NCBI GenBank assembly: GCA_910579955.1
Contig: CAJTWE010000007.1
Span: 50,457-114,456 of the forward strand
Origin: an uncultured Ruminococcus sp.
GTDB lineage: Bacteria; Bacillota; Clostridia; Oscillospirales; Ruminococcaceae
DNA length: 64,000 bases
Direction of reading: 5' to 3'
Part shown: positions 42,683 to 51,725 of the stretch, piece by piece
How positions within the stretch are numbered: the stretch's first letter is position 1
How the letters are laid out: each line of letters starts with the position of its first letter
Notes under the pieces: model-generated
What the model was told of the DNA's origin: nothing
Databases searched by the model: none
The model's input: the letters and a program-made list of their open reading frames with translations, nothing else
Translations under genes and position numbers: made by a program

Positions 42683-43708
42683 ATGAAGCTTATAACATTT
42701 GCTGTCCCATGCTATAATTCTGAAAGCTATATGGAACGCTGTATAGATTCTCTTCTTACAGCAGGGGAGGATGCAGAAATTATCATTATCAATGATGGTT
42801 CTTCCGATGGTACAAGTGAAATTGCACATCATTATGAAAAAATGTACCCTCAGATAATACGTGCAGTTGATAAGGAAAACGGCGGACACGGTTCAGGTGT
42901 AAATACTGGTTTGAAAATGGCACAGGGCAAATATTTCAAGGTAGTGGATTCAGATGACTGGCTCGATAAAGATTCACTAAAAAAGCTTATGAAAAATATG
43001 AGATGCTGGGAAAAAAGAGGAATAACTCTTGATCTTGTAATAGCAAATTACATTTATGACCACATTTACGAACCTGAAAAAAGTCATAAAGCAAGCTTTG
43101 AAAATATTTTCAAGCATGGAAAGCTTTCCTCATGGAATGATATGGGAATCTTTAAACCCTCCCAGTATCTCATTATGCATGCCTTGTATTTCCGAACAGA
43201 AATACTTAAAGAAGCAAATGTAGTACTGCCTGAGCATACATTCTATGTTGACAATATATTCGCATGTCAGCCTTTACATCTGGTAAAGAAAATATGCTAT
43301 CTTGATCTTGACTTATATCATTACTTCATTGGCAGAGAGGATCAGTCTGTAAATGAATCCGTTCATATAAGCCGCATTGACCAGCAAATCTACATAACAG
43401 AACATATACTAAAAAATGTTGATATGAGAGCCTGCCGCAGCGTTTCAAGGAAGCTTGAAATATATCAGCTGAGATTCCTATCCATTATGATGACGATATG
43501 CAGCGTGTATCTTCTGAAAATCGGTACAGAGGAAGCGCTTGAAAAGAGACATAAACTCTGGGATGAGGTTAAAAAATACGACCCCAACATTTACTATTAC
43601 CTAAGAATTTGCACACTCAGCGGTTTTACTATGCTTCCCGGAAATGTAGGACGAAAAATATCTATATACGGATACGATATTGCACAGAAACTCGTAGCCT
43701 TCAACTAA
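42683..43708 (+). CDS. Glycosyltransferase family 2
   Basis: 341 aa. GT-A fold: FAVPCYNSESYMERCIDSLL, IIINDGSSDGTSEIA, ENGGHGSGVNTGLKMAQGKY and the metal-binding DSDDWLD. No membrane helix at the end. AAGGAG ribosome site. It follows the topoisomerase B gene by 39 bp and could be cotranscribed. The acceptor is unknown; the wider neighbourhood has no polysaccharide cluster. Confidence 0.9.
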   Translation: MKLITFAVPCYNSESYMERCIDSLLTAGEDAEIIIINDGSSDGTSEIAHHYEKMYPQIIRAVDKENGGHGSGVNTGLKMAQGKYFKVVDSDDWLDKDSLKKLMKNMRCWEKRGITLDLVIANYIYDHIYEPEKSHKASFENIFKHGKLSSWNDMGIFKPSQYLIMHALYFRTEILKEANVVLPEHTFYVDNIFACQPLHLVKKICYLDLDLYHYFIGREDQSVNESVHISRIDQQIYITEHILKNVDMRACRSVSRKLEIYQLRFLSIMMTICSVYLLKIGTEEALEKRHKLWDEVKKYDPNIYYYLRICTLSGFTMLPGNVGRKISIYGYDIAQKLVAFN

Positions 43709-43714
43709 TAAAAC

Positions 43715-43753
43715 AAAGCTGCTGTACCAATTTTAAAAGTACAGCAGCTTTTT
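43715..43753. terminator. Bidirectional intrinsic terminator
   Basis: Perfect 13-bp arms AAAGCTGCTGTAC and complement (43715-43727 / 43739-43751) between converging genes. Confidence 0.88.
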
Positions 43754-43765
43754 AATTAAAATAAA

Positions 43766-45739
43766 TCAATGAATATGTTTTATAAATACTTCACCAGTAG
43801 TTGCATCCATTGAAACTATATCACCATCATAAATAATATCAAGTGCATGTTCAGCACCGCATATCAAAGGAAAATCATACTTTTTAATGTCAGGATAAAT
43901 ATTTGACATTGTAGGCTGTTCTGATACAATAAGGCCTCCTACATTAATATTCTCACAATGTTTAGTAAACTTATTAATAACATATATCTTAGAACTATCT
44001 GGGTTTTCAGGAATGATATTATCCTTGCACACAACAGCATGATATTCTGCCCTTCCACCAATAACACCACAACCTCTTATATAACTTTCATCTTTTACTG
44101 CGCAGACAAAACCCACCTTTCCAACCGGTGCATTCTGAACTTTTCCAAAGAATATAAGCCTTGAGAATCCCGGCATACTTCTATACCATGCAAATTCTCT
44201 TTTACGCCTTTGAATTAATATCTTTATATTTTCAAAATCACTAATATTCAACTCATCAAGTGTCAACATAAAAATATCTTCTGGCTTTTCAATCAGTCCT
44301 TTTTCTGAAAATGCATTTCCCAGTCTAAGACCATAAACATTCAGAAGTTTCATAAACAGATAATTATACCTGCGAAGATCCTTTCTATACAGATAGGCTC
44401 CTGCAATAGATAATTCAACCTCTTTATATTTCTTATCTGACGGACGCATACGCATCATATTATTTCGCTTGAATTTTATGTACAAAGTATTGATATAGTT
44501 TGCATATGAGCATTCTGATTGATATGATATAATTTTTTCAAATACTTTCGGTATTTCATCATAAGGAGTACTTTTTGATCCTGCCAAAAGTTCACCCAAT
44601 GCAAATTCCAATTTCTTTCTCATATCAACACGTTGCCTTAGGTTTTCTTCTAAAATCTTGATAGTTCTTGATGCTATCTTATTTTTTTTGCTCCACTCAG
44701 AAATACTGCCGCATTCTTTAAGTTGAGATACAAATTTTTTCAAATCTGGTCTTATAAATTCTTCCATATCAGTATTAAGATAAAGATCTTTTTTTAGACG
44801 CTCAATCTTATTTGCATTCATATAAAGTCTACCATTTACATATTCATTTATCTCCGTCATACTCTGGGGATAATCCTTGTAATGACCGGTATACTTTATC
44901 ATATTTAAAACGATATTTCTTGAAACTATCATAGCAGAAGAAGCATAAAGCGGAGTGATTACACCGGGATAATAATTGCTAACACCTAGAGTATCAAGCA
45001 CTACTTTTTCATCATCTAATGTTTTTAATCCGTCTATCTGACCAACAGCGACAATGTATACTTTCTTTTCTTTGCGATTTGCTTTAAATTTAATATTCAC
45101 AGTTATATTATTAAATATACATTTTATACTTTCTGAAAGCTCCAGCAGCTTCTTTATAAGTGGAAGATCTGCTTTTTCTGCACTTTCCGGCTCATAACCA
45201 AACAGAATACCATCTGTATCATTATGACAATAAAGGCAATAAGAACCCTCATTATTCAGATAATAAGTATTATTAGGATGTGTAGTGTATATTATTGTTT
45301 CGTTTACAGGTCCATTATAACATGCCGTATAAAGATTTCCAAAAATGTCAGAAGATATACGCTCCTGAATTATAATATGTGCAGTTACATTTTTGTATTC
45401 TAGAAAACTTTCATCTAAAAATTTCTTTGTTTGATCAAAAAGTTTTTTTGCCGTATATTCAAGTGCAGACTTAGGAACATTCATATTATAAGGAGGTTCT
45501 TTAGGCAAACGTGTAAGATCATTACTGCTGTGTCCTTCAAAGGAGAGTGAAACTCTCATAATAAAATGCTCTGTTTGCTGATAATGATTTTGAAGATAGT
45601 TGTTAAGCTCATCCTCTGTAAAATCTTTTGTTATACAAAAAAACGAAGGAACATTTATACCTTTTTCTTGTAAACGAAAGAGAATGTTTGCTTCTGTACC
45701 TGGATAATATCGTGAAAAGTTTAATAAGTCTATGATCAT
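43766..45739 (-). CDS. PEP-synthase / rifampin-phosphotransferase-like protein without the catalytic histidine
   Basis: 657 aa. The N-terminal part (GINVPSFFCIT; about 1-240) resembles a shortened PPDK-type ATP-grasp domain. The middle has YYPGVITPLYASS, like the VTP segment of rifampin phosphotransferases. The C-terminus is a PEP-utiliser swivelling domain (GGLIVSEQPTMSNIYPDIKK, FPLICGAEHALDIIYDGDIV, MDATTGEVFI). In active members the phosphorylated His lies in TSHAA; here it is Asn613 (MSNIY), so phosphotransfer by the usual mechanism is not possible. Very strong ribosome site AAGGAGGTGA. Possibly a pseudo-enzyme with a binding role. Confidence 0.75.
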   Translation of the reverse strand: MIIDLLNFSRYYPGTEANILFRLQEKGINVPSFFCITKDFTEDELNNYLQNHYQQTEHFIMRVSLSFEGHSSNDLTRLPKEPPYNMNVPKSALEYTAKKLFDQTKKFLDESFLEYKNVTAHIIIQERISSDIFGNLYTACYNGPVNETIIYTTHPNNTYYLNNEGSYCLYCHNDTDGILFGYEPESAEKADLPLIKKLLELSESIKCIFNNITVNIKFKANRKEKKVYIVAVGQIDGLKTLDDEKVVLDTLGVSNYYPGVITPLYASSAMIVSRNIVLNMIKYTGHYKDYPQSMTEINEYVNGRLYMNANKIERLKKDLYLNTDMEEFIRPDLKKFVSQLKECGSISEWSKKNKIASRTIKILEENLRQRVDMRKKLEFALGELLAGSKSTPYDEIPKVFEKIISYQSECSYANYINTLYIKFKRNNMMRMRPSDKKYKEVELSIAGAYLYRKDLRRYNYLFMKLLNVYGLRLGNAFSEKGLIEKPEDIFMLTLDELNISDFENIKILIQRRKREFAWYRSMPGFSRLIFFGKVQNAPVGKVGFVCAVKDESYIRGCGVIGGRAEYHAVVCKDNIIPENPDSSKIYVINKFTKHCENINVGGLIVSEQPTMSNIYPDIKKYDFPLICGAEHALDIIYDGDIVSMDATTGEVFIKHIH

Positions 45740-45939
45740 AAATATTTCACCTCCTTATATAAATCATATTATTACTTATCATAAAAAATCCTATAACTAT
45801 AATCATATATATTATATCATATTGGCATAATGAATATAGGCACATTTGTAAGTTATAATGTAAATTTTTATATATTTAGCATGGTCTTGGTATTATATTT
45901 TATGCGTTATGACCGAAAACAGCCATTTTAGAAAACGTC

Positions 45940-45968
45940 TTGACCTATTTATAAAATTGTGATACAAT
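45940..45968 (+). promoter_or_regulatory. Promoter of the prephenate dehydrogenase operon
   Basis: TTGACC (45940-45945), 17-bp spacer, TACAAT (45963-45968). The remaining intergenic DNA (45740-45939) is AT-rich with a TATAAT on the minus strand near 45827, probably for the upstream divergent gene; nothing else seen. Confidence 0.65.
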
Positions 45969-46018
45969 AAATAGGAACGTTTATTTTTTTACTTGAAAGG
46001 CGAGTGACTAAAAATATT

Positions 46019-46906
46019 ATGAAAATACTGGTAGTTGGAATGGGTCTTATTGGCGGCTCTGTCTGTAAAACCCTTAAAAAAAGATGTAACTATACCGTCC
46101 ACGGCTGCGATATTGACGAAACAATACTCAAAACCGCACTGGAGGAAGGCGTTATTGATGGCACAGGCAAAATGGAAGATGGTATATATGATATATGTAT
46201 TGTATGCCTTCACCAACGTGCCGCACAACCCTGCATGAAACAAGCACTGCCTTATCTAAAAAAAGGTTCAATACTAATGGATATGTGTGGTCTGAAAGGG
46301 CAGATGGTACTTGAATTTACAAATGCCTGCCGTATTGAAGGACTTTATTATGTTGGCACACATCCAATGGCAGGACGTGAAAAGAGCGGCTACAGCGCAA
46401 GTATACCGAATCTCTTCGATGGTGCAAACTTTATCATAGCCCCAACTTATGGTACAAACAATGAAGCAGTTGAAAAAGTTTCAGCTCTTGCAAAAGAAAT
46501 GGGATTTGTAAAAATAGTACTTACAACACCGCACAGACATGATGATATGATAGCATATACTTCTCAGCTGGCACATATCGTATCGAGTGCATATGTAAAG
46601 GACGACTGTATGGATGATGCAGTTTCATTTTCCGGCGGTAGCTTTCAGGATATGACAAGAGTTGCAACAATGGATGAAAAAATGTGGTCATCACTTTTTA
46701 TGGACAACAGACTTCTTCTCCTGCATCACCTGGAGCTGCTTATCGCTCATTTATCAGAATACAGAACTGCGCTAGAATTGCAGGATGAAGCATCACTTCA
46801 ACTTCTCATTGCTGACGGCAGACGTGTTCAAGAAGAAAATGTCCGCAAGAGAAAGAAAGATTTAGAAGAAAAGGAGCAAAATCAAAATGAACTGGACAAA
46901 GGTTGA
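46019..46906 (+). CDS. tyrA: Prephenate dehydrogenase
   Basis: 295 aa from ATG 46019. A GTG at 46004 in frame is an alternative; the AAAGG site is too close to the GTG and far from the ATG, so the start is uncertain. Rossmann start KILVVGMGLIGGSVC, then GTHPMAGREKSGYSASIPNLF (substrate His and Arg) and TPHRHDDMIAYTSQLAHIVS (catalytic His). It converts prephenate to 4-hydroxyphenylpyruvate for tyrosine. No ACT domain. It overlaps prmA by 20 bp. Confidence 0.93.
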   Translation: MKILVVGMGLIGGSVCKTLKKRCNYTVHGCDIDETILKTALEEGVIDGTGKMEDGIYDICIVCLHQRAAQPCMKQALPYLKKGSILMDMCGLKGQMVLEFTNACRIEGLYYVGTHPMAGREKSGYSASIPNLFDGANFIIAPTYGTNNEAVEKVSALAKEMGFVKIVLTTPHRHDDMIAYTSQLAHIVSSAYVKDDCMDDAVSFSGGSFQDMTRVATMDEKMWSSLFMDNRLLLLHHLELLIAHLSEYRTALELQDEASLQLLIADGRRVQEENVRKRKKDLEEKEQNQNELDKG

Positions 46907-47855
46907 TATATTTACCGCAACAGCTGGAATAGATATGCTGACAAGCTGTCTTATGGATCTGGGAATACGTGGTTTTTCCATACAAGACGCTGAAGATTTT
47001 AATGAGTTTTTAGAAAATAAAGATGGCAAGTGGGATTATATAGATGAAGATCTTATGGGACTTTCAAATTGTGAGAGTTGTGTTACAGTATATCTTCCAG
47101 AAGATTCTCAGGGAGCAGAGACTCTACAGATGATAAGAGAACTGCTTTCACGTCTTAAATCTAATGATTCTGAAAATATTTATGGCAGACTTGAAGTAGA
47201 ACTATCAGGCATATGCGAAGAAGACTGGGCTAATAACTGGAAACAGTATTTTAAGCCATTTTGTGTCGGTGAAAAACTTTATATCAAACCATCATGGGAA
47301 GAAGGAAACTGTCCTAATGGAAGAACTACACTGGAAATTGATCCGGCAAGTAGTTTTGGCACAGGTCAGCATCATACTACAAGACTTTGCCTTGAACTTA
47401 TGGAAAAAGAGATAAATGAAAATACAAAACTCCTTGATTTAGGATGTGGAAGCGGTATTTTATTTATTGGAGGAATACTGCTTGGCGCAAAAACCGCATT
47501 TGCAGTTGATATAGAGGAAAATGCATCACGTATAGCATGTGAAAATGCTGAAAAAAATAATCTCAGCAAGGATATGTACACTGTTAAATGTGGAAATATT
47601 CTTACTGATGAGTCACTTGTAAATGAGATCGGTACAGGATACGATGTTATATGTGCCAATATTGTAGCTGATGTACTAAAAGCAATGTCACCTGTTTTTC
47701 CGAAATTTCTAAAGGATAACGGTATACTCATTATATCCGGAATTATCAGCGAGCGCAAAGATGAAGTTGTGGAAACAGTAAAATCTAATGGCTTTGAAGT
47801 TCTTGATACAAAAGAAAAAGAAGGCTGGGCTGCCGTAAAGCTTAGAAAAGTGTAA
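46887..47855 (+). CDS. prmA: Ribosomal protein L11 methyltransferase
   Basis: 322 aa. N-terminal L11-recognition domain (WTKVDIFTATAGIDMLTSCL), signature DWANNWKQYFKP, TTLEIDPASSFGTGQHHTT, and SAM motif LLDLGCGSGILFIGG with CANIVADVL. It trimethylates ribosomal protein L11. AAGGAG 10 nt before the ATG, inside the end of tyrA. Confidence 0.95.
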   Translation: MNWTKVDIFTATAGIDMLTSCLMDLGIRGFSIQDAEDFNEFLENKDGKWDYIDEDLMGLSNCESCVTVYLPEDSQGAETLQMIRELLSRLKSNDSENIYGRLEVELSGICEEDWANNWKQYFKPFCVGEKLYIKPSWEEGNCPNGRTTLEIDPASSFGTGQHHTTRLCLELMEKEINENTKLLDLGCGSGILFIGGILLGAKTAFAVDIEENASRIACENAEKNNLSKDMYTVKCGNILTDESLVNEIGTGYDVICANIVADVLKAMSPVFPKFLKDNGILIISGIISERKDEVVETVKSNGFEVLDTKEKEGWAAVKLRKV

Positions 47856-47874
47856 TAAGAGAGGAGATTTTGAG

Positions 47875-50112
47875 TTGGCGAAAAAAAAGCAGACTGAAAA
47901 GAAAAATCCTGTGACAACACTTCCTAATGCATATATAGAAGGGGCAGGAATAGTAGCAGAAGAAAAAATAACTGATACCCTTGAAAAAAATTATATGCCA
48001 TATGCGATGAGCGTTATTATTTCACGTGCACTACCTGAAATAGACGGCTTCAAACCATCCCACAGAAAACTTCTATATACAATGTACAAGATGGGACTTT
48101 TAAATGGAGCACGTACTAAATCTGCGAATGTCGTAGGTCAAACAATGCGTCTTAATCCACATGGTGACAGTGCGATTTATGAAACAATGGTAAGACTTGC
48201 AAGAGGAAATGAAGCTCTCCTGCATCCTTATGTTGATTCAAAAGGTAACTTTGGTAAGGCTTATTCTCGTGATATGGCATATGCAGCAAGCCGTTATACT
48301 GAGGTAAAGCTTGAACCAATTTGTCAGGAACTTTTTCGTGACATCGACAAGGAAACTGTAGATTTCGTACCAAACTACGATAATACAATGATGGAACCGA
48401 CATTATTTCCAGCAACATTTCCATCTGTACTTGTAAATGCCAATGTAGGAATCGCCGTATCAATGGCAAGTTCAGTGTGTCCTTTTAATCTTTCTGAAAT
48501 ATGTGAGACTACTATTGCACTTATGAAAAATCCAGATCATGATATTCTCACAACTTTAAAAGGTCCTGATTTCCCGGGCGGCGGTTTTCTGCTTATAAAT
48601 GAAGATGAACTTCGCAAGGTAGTAGAAACAGGAAGAGGCAGCTTTAAAGTTCGTGCTAAATGGAATTATGATAAACAGGGCGGCTGTATAGAAATAACAG
48701 AAATACCGTATAGTACGACCGTAGAAGCTATTATAGATAAAATTATTGAAAATATAAAAAGTGGAAAGCTACGAGAAGTATCATATGTGCGTGATGAAAC
48801 CGATAGGGGAGGCTTGAAAATTGCAGTTGACCTTAAACGTGGCTCAGACCCTGAAAAGGTAATGCAAAAACTATACAAGCTCACACCGCTTATGGACACC
48901 TACTCATGTAACTTCAATATTCTTATCGGTGGTACACCGAAAGTTATGGGTGTAAGAGAAATTCTAAAAGAATGGATAGCATTTAGATGCGAATGTGTAA
49001 GACGAAGAGTTTTCTTTGATCTTAATAAAAAACGTGAAAAGCTGCACCTTTTAGAAGGCCTTGAAAAAATACTCATTGATATAGACAAAGCTATCAGGAT
49101 AGTACGTGAAACGCAGGAAGAGATAAACGTTGTGCCAAATCTGATGACAGGATTTAATATTGATGAAATTCAGGCTGAGTATGTAGCTGAAATAAAGCTA
49201 AGACATCTTAATAGAGAATATATTTTAAATCGTACTAAAGAAATTGATAGTCTAAGGGAAGAGATAGCGGATATGGAGGAAACACTTGACAGTCCTAAGA
49301 AGATCCGCAATATTATTTCAAAAGAGCTTAAAGATACTGCTAAAAAATACGGACAGCCAAGACGTACGCTATTCTTCCACGCAGACGAAATAATTGATGT
49401 GAATACAGATATAGATGTTTCAAACGATCCCATGCATATTTTCCTTACAAAGGACGGATATTTCAAAAAAATAACACCTGCATCTCTCAGAATGAATGCC
49501 GAACAAAAACTTAAAGAAAATGACATGGTTTGCCGCCATGTCGAAACAACTAATCGTGCAGAGATTATTTTCCTGACGAATCTAAGGCAGGCATATAAGA
49601 CCAAACTTTCAAATTTCGATGTGTGCAAGGCAAGTGTAATGGGTGATTATATACCTGCGAAACTTCAGTTTGATGATGGGGAATATGTAACGCATATGAT
49701 AGTTACCCATGATTATAGCGGACAGCTTTTATTTATATTTGAAAACGGAAAAGCTGCCAAAATAGCTATAAAAACCTATGAAACTAAGACCAATCGAAAG
49801 AAACTTGCAAAAGCATTCAGCGACAAATCACCTCTTGTGGCAGTACTTGAATTTTCAGATGAATGTGATGTTTTTATTCGTTCAGACGGAGGACGTGCAG
49901 TACTCGTGAATACTGCTCTCATTGCACAAAAATCTACACGTGATACACAAGGCATACAGATTATGAATCTAAAAGCAAAGCAAAAAGTATCGGATGCTTT
50001 CATTGTAAAGCAATCACAGATTGAAAATCTGAAAAAATATCGTGCAAAAAACATTCCGGCTGCCGGAGGACTAGCAAAGGAACTGCCCGATGTAGGACAG
50101 ATGAGTTTATAA
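47875..50112 (+). CDS. Type IIA DNA topoisomerase subunit A (GyrA/ParC paralogue)
   Basis: 745 aa from a TTG start (GAGGAG 8 nt upstream). Breakage-reunion domain: YAMSVIISRALPEIDGFKPS, GQTMRLNPHGDSAIYETMVR, SRDMAYAASRYTEVKLEPI with the DNA-linking Tyr. Coiled-coil tower, then a C-terminal domain that is degenerate: the GyrA-box (QRRGGKG) of true gyrases is not seen. It is likely the partner of the B-like subunit at 40661-42643, giving a topoisomerase IV-like enzyme. The intervening five genes break what is usually one operon. Confidence 0.9.
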   Translation: MAKKKQTEKKNPVTTLPNAYIEGAGIVAEEKITDTLEKNYMPYAMSVIISRALPEIDGFKPSHRKLLYTMYKMGLLNGARTKSANVVGQTMRLNPHGDSAIYETMVRLARGNEALLHPYVDSKGNFGKAYSRDMAYAASRYTEVKLEPICQELFRDIDKETVDFVPNYDNTMMEPTLFPATFPSVLVNANVGIAVSMASSVCPFNLSEICETTIALMKNPDHDILTTLKGPDFPGGGFLLINEDELRKVVETGRGSFKVRAKWNYDKQGGCIEITEIPYSTTVEAIIDKIIENIKSGKLREVSYVRDETDRGGLKIAVDLKRGSDPEKVMQKLYKLTPLMDTYSCNFNILIGGTPKVMGVREILKEWIAFRCECVRRRVFFDLNKKREKLHLLEGLEKILIDIDKAIRIVRETQEEINVVPNLMTGFNIDEIQAEYVAEIKLRHLNREYILNRTKEIDSLREEIADMEETLDSPKKIRNIISKELKDTAKKYGQPRRTLFFHADEIIDVNTDIDVSNDPMHIFLTKDGYFKKITPASLRMNAEQKLKENDMVCRHVETTNRAEIIFLTNLRQAYKTKLSNFDVCKASVMGDYIPAKLQFDDGEYVTHMIVTHDYSGQLLFIFENGKAAKIAIKTYETKTNRKKLAKAFSDKSPLVAVLEFSDECDVFIRSDGGRAVLVNTALIAQKSTRDTQGIQIMNLKAKQKVSDAFIVKQSQIENLKKYRAKNIPAAGGLAKELPDVGQMSL

Positions 50113-50128
50113 CCAGTATAAAAAGCAT

Positions 50129-50165
50129 AACCCGTGAAGATTTTTTCTTCACGGGTTATTTTTTA
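50129..50165. terminator. Bidirectional intrinsic terminator
   Basis: Arms AACCCGTGAAG / CTTCACGGGTT with a 7-nt loop and ATTTTTT, between the topoisomerase A gene and hydA. Confidence 0.9.
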
Positions 50166-50198
50166 ATCTTACAGATTTTTTATGCCTATAACAAAAAT

Positions 50199-51647
50199 TC
50201 AGCGTTTCATATTGATGTTGATAGCACCTGTTTGTTTAAGATTTTCTTCAACATTTCTTGAATCAGCTTCTGAAAGAAGTTTTTCCCTATCCTTACGAAT
50301 ATTCACAGGATCACTGTGACGACTTGGACCTCCAACACATCCACCAACACAAACCATGCCCTCAACAAAATCGGCAGGCAATCTGCCCATTTTCAAAAGA
50401 GTAAGAGCCTTTTTACATTCAGCTGCACCATCACATTTATGGACGTTCACATTATCCTCTACACCCTGTTCTTTCATACATTCCAAAACAGCTTCAGTTA
50501 CACCGCCCTGATTTCCAAAACGCTTTCCGAATATACTTCCATCTTGCTGCTCATTTGGAACAGGACTAAGAGTTAAACCTTTAGCCCTTATAATAGCACG
50601 AATTTCTCCGAATGTAAGGGCATAATCTGCATTTCCTTCTATTTTATGACTGTTTACTTCACTTTTTTTAGCAATGCATGGCCCTATAAAAACAGTCTTT
50701 ACATCCGGATCAAGAGCCTTAAGCATTCTTGAAACACCACACATAGGTGATACTGTTTCTGACATTGCTTCTTTAAGAGCAGGGAAGTGCTTTTCTATCA
50801 TATTTACAAATGCAGGACAACATGATGTTGTTTTCTTTTGTCCTTTCTTATACGCCTCGCTCCACTCAGCAGCTTCAGAATACGCAGTCATATCACCACC
50901 GAGAGCAACTTCAACCAAATCATCAAAACCAGCTTCTTTAAGAACTTTTCTCCAGCTTGCAACAGTAATATCCGGTCCGAATTGACCTTCCCATGATGGT
51001 GCAATCATTGCCACAACACGTTTACCTTCTACAAGATCACGACAAACCTCTACAAGATTAGCTTTTGAACTGAGTGCTCCGAAAGGACAGCTATGTATAC
51101 AATGGCCACATTCAATACATTTTGTTTCATCAATTTGGCAAACACCATATTCATCCATAGTTATTGCATTAACAGGGCAGCTTCTTTTGCATGGTCTTAT
51201 AAGATCAGCAATCGCATTATAAGGACAAGCCTGCGCACACTTTCCACATTCTTTACATTTTGCAGGATCAATATGTGCACGGTTTCTTCCTATATCTATA
51301 GCTCCAAATTTACACACCTGCTGACATGCATGACCCATACACTTCTGACAGTTGTCCGTCACAACATAACGAGAAATCGGACACTCTTCACAAGCAGCAC
51401 GTACAACCTGTACAACAAGATCATTTACAGCGCCATCAGCATTTTTGCCTTCTGCCAAACGCACTCTCTGCCTTACTATCTCACGTTCCTTATATACGCA
51501 GCATCGGTATTGAGCACGAGGACCTGGCATAAGTCTATATGGAAGCTCATCCTTCTCTTCTTCAAATCGACCTTCAAATACAAGCTTTGCCACTTCACTC
51601 AATATTTCATGCTTAATTTTAATAATAGTACCGTCATTTGTTACCAT
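50199..51647 (-). CDS. hydA: Monomeric [FeFe]-hydrogenase, group B type
   Basis: 482 aa. N-terminal cysteine-rich domain (CEECP, CQKCMGHACQQVC), then ferredoxin-type clusters (CKECGKCAQACPYNA, CIECGHCIHSCPFGA), then the H-cluster domain. Its three motifs read TSCCPAF, GPCIAKKSE and EGMVCVGGCVGGP, the variants of group B hydrogenases, not the TSCCPGW / MPCxxKxxE of group A. The protein reversibly makes H2 or, for this group, may sense redox; activity of group B is little known. It has its own promoter, distal in the hydG-hydF-hydA cluster. Confidence 0.92.
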   Translation of the reverse strand: MVTNDGTIIKIKHEILSEVAKLVFEGRFEEEKDELPYRLMPGPRAQYRCCVYKEREIVRQRVRLAEGKNADGAVNDLVVQVVRAACEECPISRYVVTDNCQKCMGHACQQVCKFGAIDIGRNRAHIDPAKCKECGKCAQACPYNAIADLIRPCKRSCPVNAITMDEYGVCQIDETKCIECGHCIHSCPFGALSSKANLVEVCRDLVEGKRVVAMIAPSWEGQFGPDITVASWRKVLKEAGFDDLVEVALGGDMTAYSEAAEWSEAYKKGQKKTTSCCPAFVNMIEKHFPALKEAMSETVSPMCGVSRMLKALDPDVKTVFIGPCIAKKSEVNSHKIEGNADYALTFGEIRAIIRAKGLTLSPVPNEQQDGSIFGKRFGNQGGVTEAVLECMKEQGVEDNVNVHKCDGAAECKKALTLLKMGRLPADFVEGMVCVGGCVGGPSRHSDPVNIRKDREKLLSEADSRNVEENLKQTGAININMKR

Positions 51648-51679
51648 ATATATCCTCCTGCACGGAAATTTATATATAT

Positions 51680-51708
51680 ATTATATCACAACTGTACGAA
51701 TGTGTAAA
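51680..51708 (-). promoter_or_regulatory. Internal promoter of hydA
   Basis: Minus strand TTTACA (51703-51708), 17-bp spacer, TATAAT (51680-51685), in the 78-bp gap between hydF and hydA; GGAGG follows. Confidence 0.68.
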
Positions 51709-51725
51709 TAGATTTTGCAAACTTT

